This document shows, one piece after another, positions 7,951 to 10,099 of a stretch of 10,099 nt of DNA. The notes below the pieces were generated by a model. It was given only the letters and a program-made list of their open reading frames with translations, had not been told where the DNA came from and searched no databases. The translations under genes were made by a program, and so were the position numbers. This stretch comes from Phoronis ovalis (Eukaryota; Phoronida; Phoronidae), in the NCBI GenBank assembly GCA_028565635.1, contig JAOXYB010067933.1:1-10099 (forward strand), read 5' to 3'. How positions within the stretch are numbered: position 1 is the stretch's first letter; every line of letters begins with the position of its first letter.

Positions 7951-8940
7951 AGGTTCAGTGTGATTTTGGCTTTGATCACCTTTGATATAGTTTGTTCCTG
8001 AGACGGTATTTCATGGTACGTTGCCTGGACAATTTGAAGGTGATGTTAAGAAGGCGGTTGTTAAAGGCAAGGTGATATTTTAGAATGACCTTAGAAAGTG
8101 GATAAATTAAGTGCCGATCCAAAAATTCTGTATTTATTTCGCAGTCAATACTGTTTCTGCCCAGATTTTGACAACTCTGATACATATAGAGAAATTACTT
8201 TAATTCAGAAGGCAAGAGTCTAAAATATAACTCAAGATTGATTTTGACCACAATTACTTCCAATGTGGCTGGCTGATGGTCATGTTTCCCCAGGATGGTA
8301 CAATGAATACAATTTCAGTTTATATCAGACCTGTTTCATATTTGGCACAGCATACATGTAGGTCAAAATACAGGCAGTTTAATTTTGATCTAGGTCACTT
8401 GCAATATGACCAACTGGTGGACATATTTGTTCGCGAGACAGTCAAAAGACAGTATGTCAGGTTAAGTTTGATTTTGATTTAGATGACTTTCAATATGGCA
8501 GCCATACAGTACATCATGGTATGTCTAAAGCCGCAAAGATGAAGCATTGTCTGGATGATTTAAAGGTGGTTTAAAAAGGCGCCATGATAGTCTAGGTGGT
8601 ATTTTAGAAGGAGCTTGAAAGTAAATCAATTGTTGATCCAAAACTTTGACATTTTTTTCGCATCCACCAAGCTGTTTTTACCCATATCTTGAAAACCTTG
8701 AAATATAAAGAGATTGAAATCAGGAGGAAAATGGAGGTCAAAATAGAGATCAGGTTTAATTTTTAACCGGGTATATGTCATTATGTCAAAGACTAAGCAT
8801 TGCCTGGGTTATTCAAATTAAAGTGAATTTAGAATAGATGGGTGAGTGCTAACAGCAAGGTTGCATTTTGGAATCATCTTGAAGTTGGTCATATGCCCAT
8901 CCAAACTTTGACTTAGTTGCAAGCTATGTTTGCCTTGGAT
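7951..8940. repeat. Diverged modular tandem repeat, part one (before the insertion)
   Basis: Two modules recur. One, like TTTGATTTTGATTTAG followed by GACTTTCAATATGG, appears at about 7959, 8236, 8378 and 8467. The other, like GATCCAAAACTTTGAC, then TTTTTTCGCA, then AGCTGTTT, then CCATATCTTGAAAAC, appears at 8116 and 8635, with a third copy starting at 8898. The second module's anchors are 519 and 263 bp apart, compatible with a ~260-bp ancestral unit with one degenerate member. A linking segment with CATGGTA near its start and GCATTGTCTGGAT or GCATTGCCTGG precedes each copy. Open frames within it (8276-8482 +, 7976-8185 -) are not genes. Confidence 0.65.
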
Positions 8941-9456
8941 CCGGGGGGGGGGGGCGGTCAATATGAAAGTGGGTACCCTTGTTCCAACATGACTTTTCAA
9001 AAAAGCGAAGTGAAATTCTGCAAAAAATACATCCCTAAGGAAGTGCTTTTTTTGAAAAAATACACCCCTAAGGAAGTGGATCACGTGATACCTGAACCCT
9101 GACCTGACCAATCGTATGCCATGTTGTAAAAGGTCATTCTCAAGGTAGCATCAATTCAGGAAGTAACTTTCATATGATGGGGAATACACATTCTGGTAAA
9201 CATATTAAGTTTTCTCGACCATATTTGCACCCCTAACGAAGTGAAATTTTAACGATTACCCTAACAAAGTGAAACTTCCAAACAACACATCTTAGGAAGT
9301 GTCACACCTCCAAAAAAACACCCCTTTTTGTGATTTTAGCCAAAAAACAGACCCTAAGCACGTAACGCGCGTTATGCGCCGGAGGTTTGAAAACATACCC
9401 TTTCACGCGAAATTTTGTTGGAACATGCGTACCAACATATTGTCCGCCCCCCCTGG
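8941..9456. mobile_element. Non-autonomous DNA transposon, 516 bp, with 9-bp target duplication
   Basis: The block is flanked by GCCTTGGAT on both sides (8932-8940 and 9457-9465). Its termini are imperfect inverted repeats of about 41-49 bp. The left end has CC, twelve G, CGGTCAATATG and, a few bases later, TTGTTCCAACA. The right end, reverse-complemented, has CCAGGGGGGGCGG, ACAATATG and ATGTTCCAACA. The interior carries repeated CCCTAAGGAAGTG-type motifs at 9033, 9066, 9231 (AACGAAGTG), 9259 (AACAAAGTG) and 9290, and a 12-bp palindrome TAACGCGCGTTA at 9363-9374. No ORF encodes a transposase; frames crossing it (8917-9102 +, 8818-9111 -, 9302-9526 -) are accidental. A truncated relative is at 1905-2046. 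Confidence 0.8.
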
Positions 9457-9533
9457 GCCTTGGATATCTTGAAAAATACAGATCAAGGTTAAATGTTACA
9501 TTTTTGAAACTGTGCACAAAATACAAAATAACA
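9457..9533. repeat. Continuation of the interrupted modular tandem repeat
   Basis: After the insertion the third module copy resumes: TTGGATATCTTGAAAAATAC here continues AAGCTATGTTTGCC before 8932. It matches the uninterrupted copies AGCTGTTTTTACCCATATC... (about 8669) and CTGTTTCTGCCCAGATTTTG (about 8151). A GAAACTGTGCACAAAATAC segment near 9506 echoes GAAACTTCGCACAAATATC at 9564, the start of the following inverted repeat. Confidence 0.65.
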
Positions 9534-9788
9534 GGTCAATAATCCCTCGTATTACATATAGTTGAAACTTCGCACAAATATCCCTTGCATATATAGTGTC
9601 TCAGATTTTCGAAATTTTACTTGGGAATGGTTAAAACTATATGAATTCTCCAAGTTTCATAAACACAAATTTGTCGATTTTATTCAGATGTATAATTTCT
9701 GATGTAAAATTACAAAAAATCTGAGACATGTATAAAGAATATTTGTGCAAAATTTCACTGAACTACACAGCTTTAACGGTTTTTGACT
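9534..9788. repeat. Long imperfect inverted repeat (hairpin-forming)
   Basis: The left arm (core 9561-9620) and right arm (core 9704-9766) are reverse complements over about 60 bp, sharing GCACAAATAT, TCTCAGATTTT and AATTTTAC in order, with weaker pairing out to 9534 and 9788. The ~83-base loop has a smaller stem, ACTTGG/CCAAGT, near 9619-9655. It may be a foldback-type element or an ancient head-to-head duplication; no target duplication is obvious. Confidence 0.7.
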
Positions 9789-10099
9789 TATATTCTTTTA
9801 AATTTTACATTCCAAAAACTTAACTGAAAAAATAATTATGGATTTAAACAGTTTAAGTTGTATATTTTCAAAATATGTATACTTTTGTCTGTCTATCTTT
9901 TCATTTAATTAGGTAAAATTTAGCTTAAAGCATAAGTGTGAATAAATACCGCGTTTTCGTAATGTAAACTGTGGTGGCGCTTTAGTCAAAATACCCGGAT
10001 GACAGGAGGGCAAGATCCGCCGTTGTTGCTGTATTACTTCTATTGCGTATCGTGTTATGACAAAGCTTTTTCAAATTTTTTATTGTTTCATGTATATAT
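9789..10099. other. Non-coding stretch with a CpG-containing, less AT-rich patch
   Basis: There is AT-rich sequence up to about 9945. From about 9949 to 10025 the composition changes, with CCGCG, GGTGGCGC, ACCCGG and ATCCGCCG. No splice-bounded exon or long frame is present, so the patch could be an edge of a promoter or 5' exon of a gene beyond the window, on either strand, or simply another repeat. Confidence 0.35.

Noticed and set aside
8818-9526. Frames on both strands across the 8941-9456 element
   Set aside because: They translate the element's short repeats and its flanks, lack any transposase motif and cross the insertion borders.

Overview
The window looks like AT-rich genomic DNA from an animal, probably a marine invertebrate. 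The signs are GT-AG introns, a symmetric phase 1-1 exon pair encoding fibronectin type III (FN3) domains, no compact prokaryotic gene layout, and dense short non-autonomous repeats (GACAGACA-tailed elements, TGACCTTTGACCT-bearing elements, inverted-repeat elements). I cannot name the species; hemichordate, other deuterostome or mollusc are guesses from repeat style only.

Only one gene is well supported. Two consecutive + strand exons (6204-6446 and 6711-6986, separated by a 264-bp intron) each encode one whole FN3 domain. The splice joins them in frame, forming an Ala codon across the junction, so the spliced product reads through two tandem FN3 domains of an extracellular or cell-surface protein. 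The other exons of this gene lie outside the window or are not recognisable. A decayed FN3-like tail at 7454-7608 may be a remnant. The rest looks like intron or intergenic DNA.

The repeat landscape is the more informative part. Positions 1-118 are the right end of a dispersed element ending in ACCCCCAGG. Positions 289-977 are a complete-looking element with CCNGGGG-type terminal inverted repeats, an 8-bp target duplication (ATTAGAAT) and an internal array of a TTTACCACAGGGTATA-like motif. Positions 1905-2046 are a truncated, reverse-oriented relative of the element at 8941-9456. Positions 3092-3558 are an inverted-repeat element carrying nuclear-receptor-like half-sites. Positions 7121-7438 are a hairpin-headed, GACA-tailed element. 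Positions 7951-8940 continuing at 9457-9533 are a diverged modular tandem repeat. It is interrupted by the 516-bp element at 8941-9456, which has CC(G/A)GGGGG ends, a 9-bp target duplication (GCCTTGGAT) and repeated CCCTAAGGAAGTG motifs. Positions 9534-9788 form a long imperfect inverted repeat.

The main hypothesis is that several of these elements belong to one loose group of non-autonomous DNA transposons. They share C/G-run-capped CCNGGGG termini, 8-9-bp target duplications and interiors built from short tandem motifs. No transposase, RNA gene, CRISPR array or other complete protein-coding gene was found.
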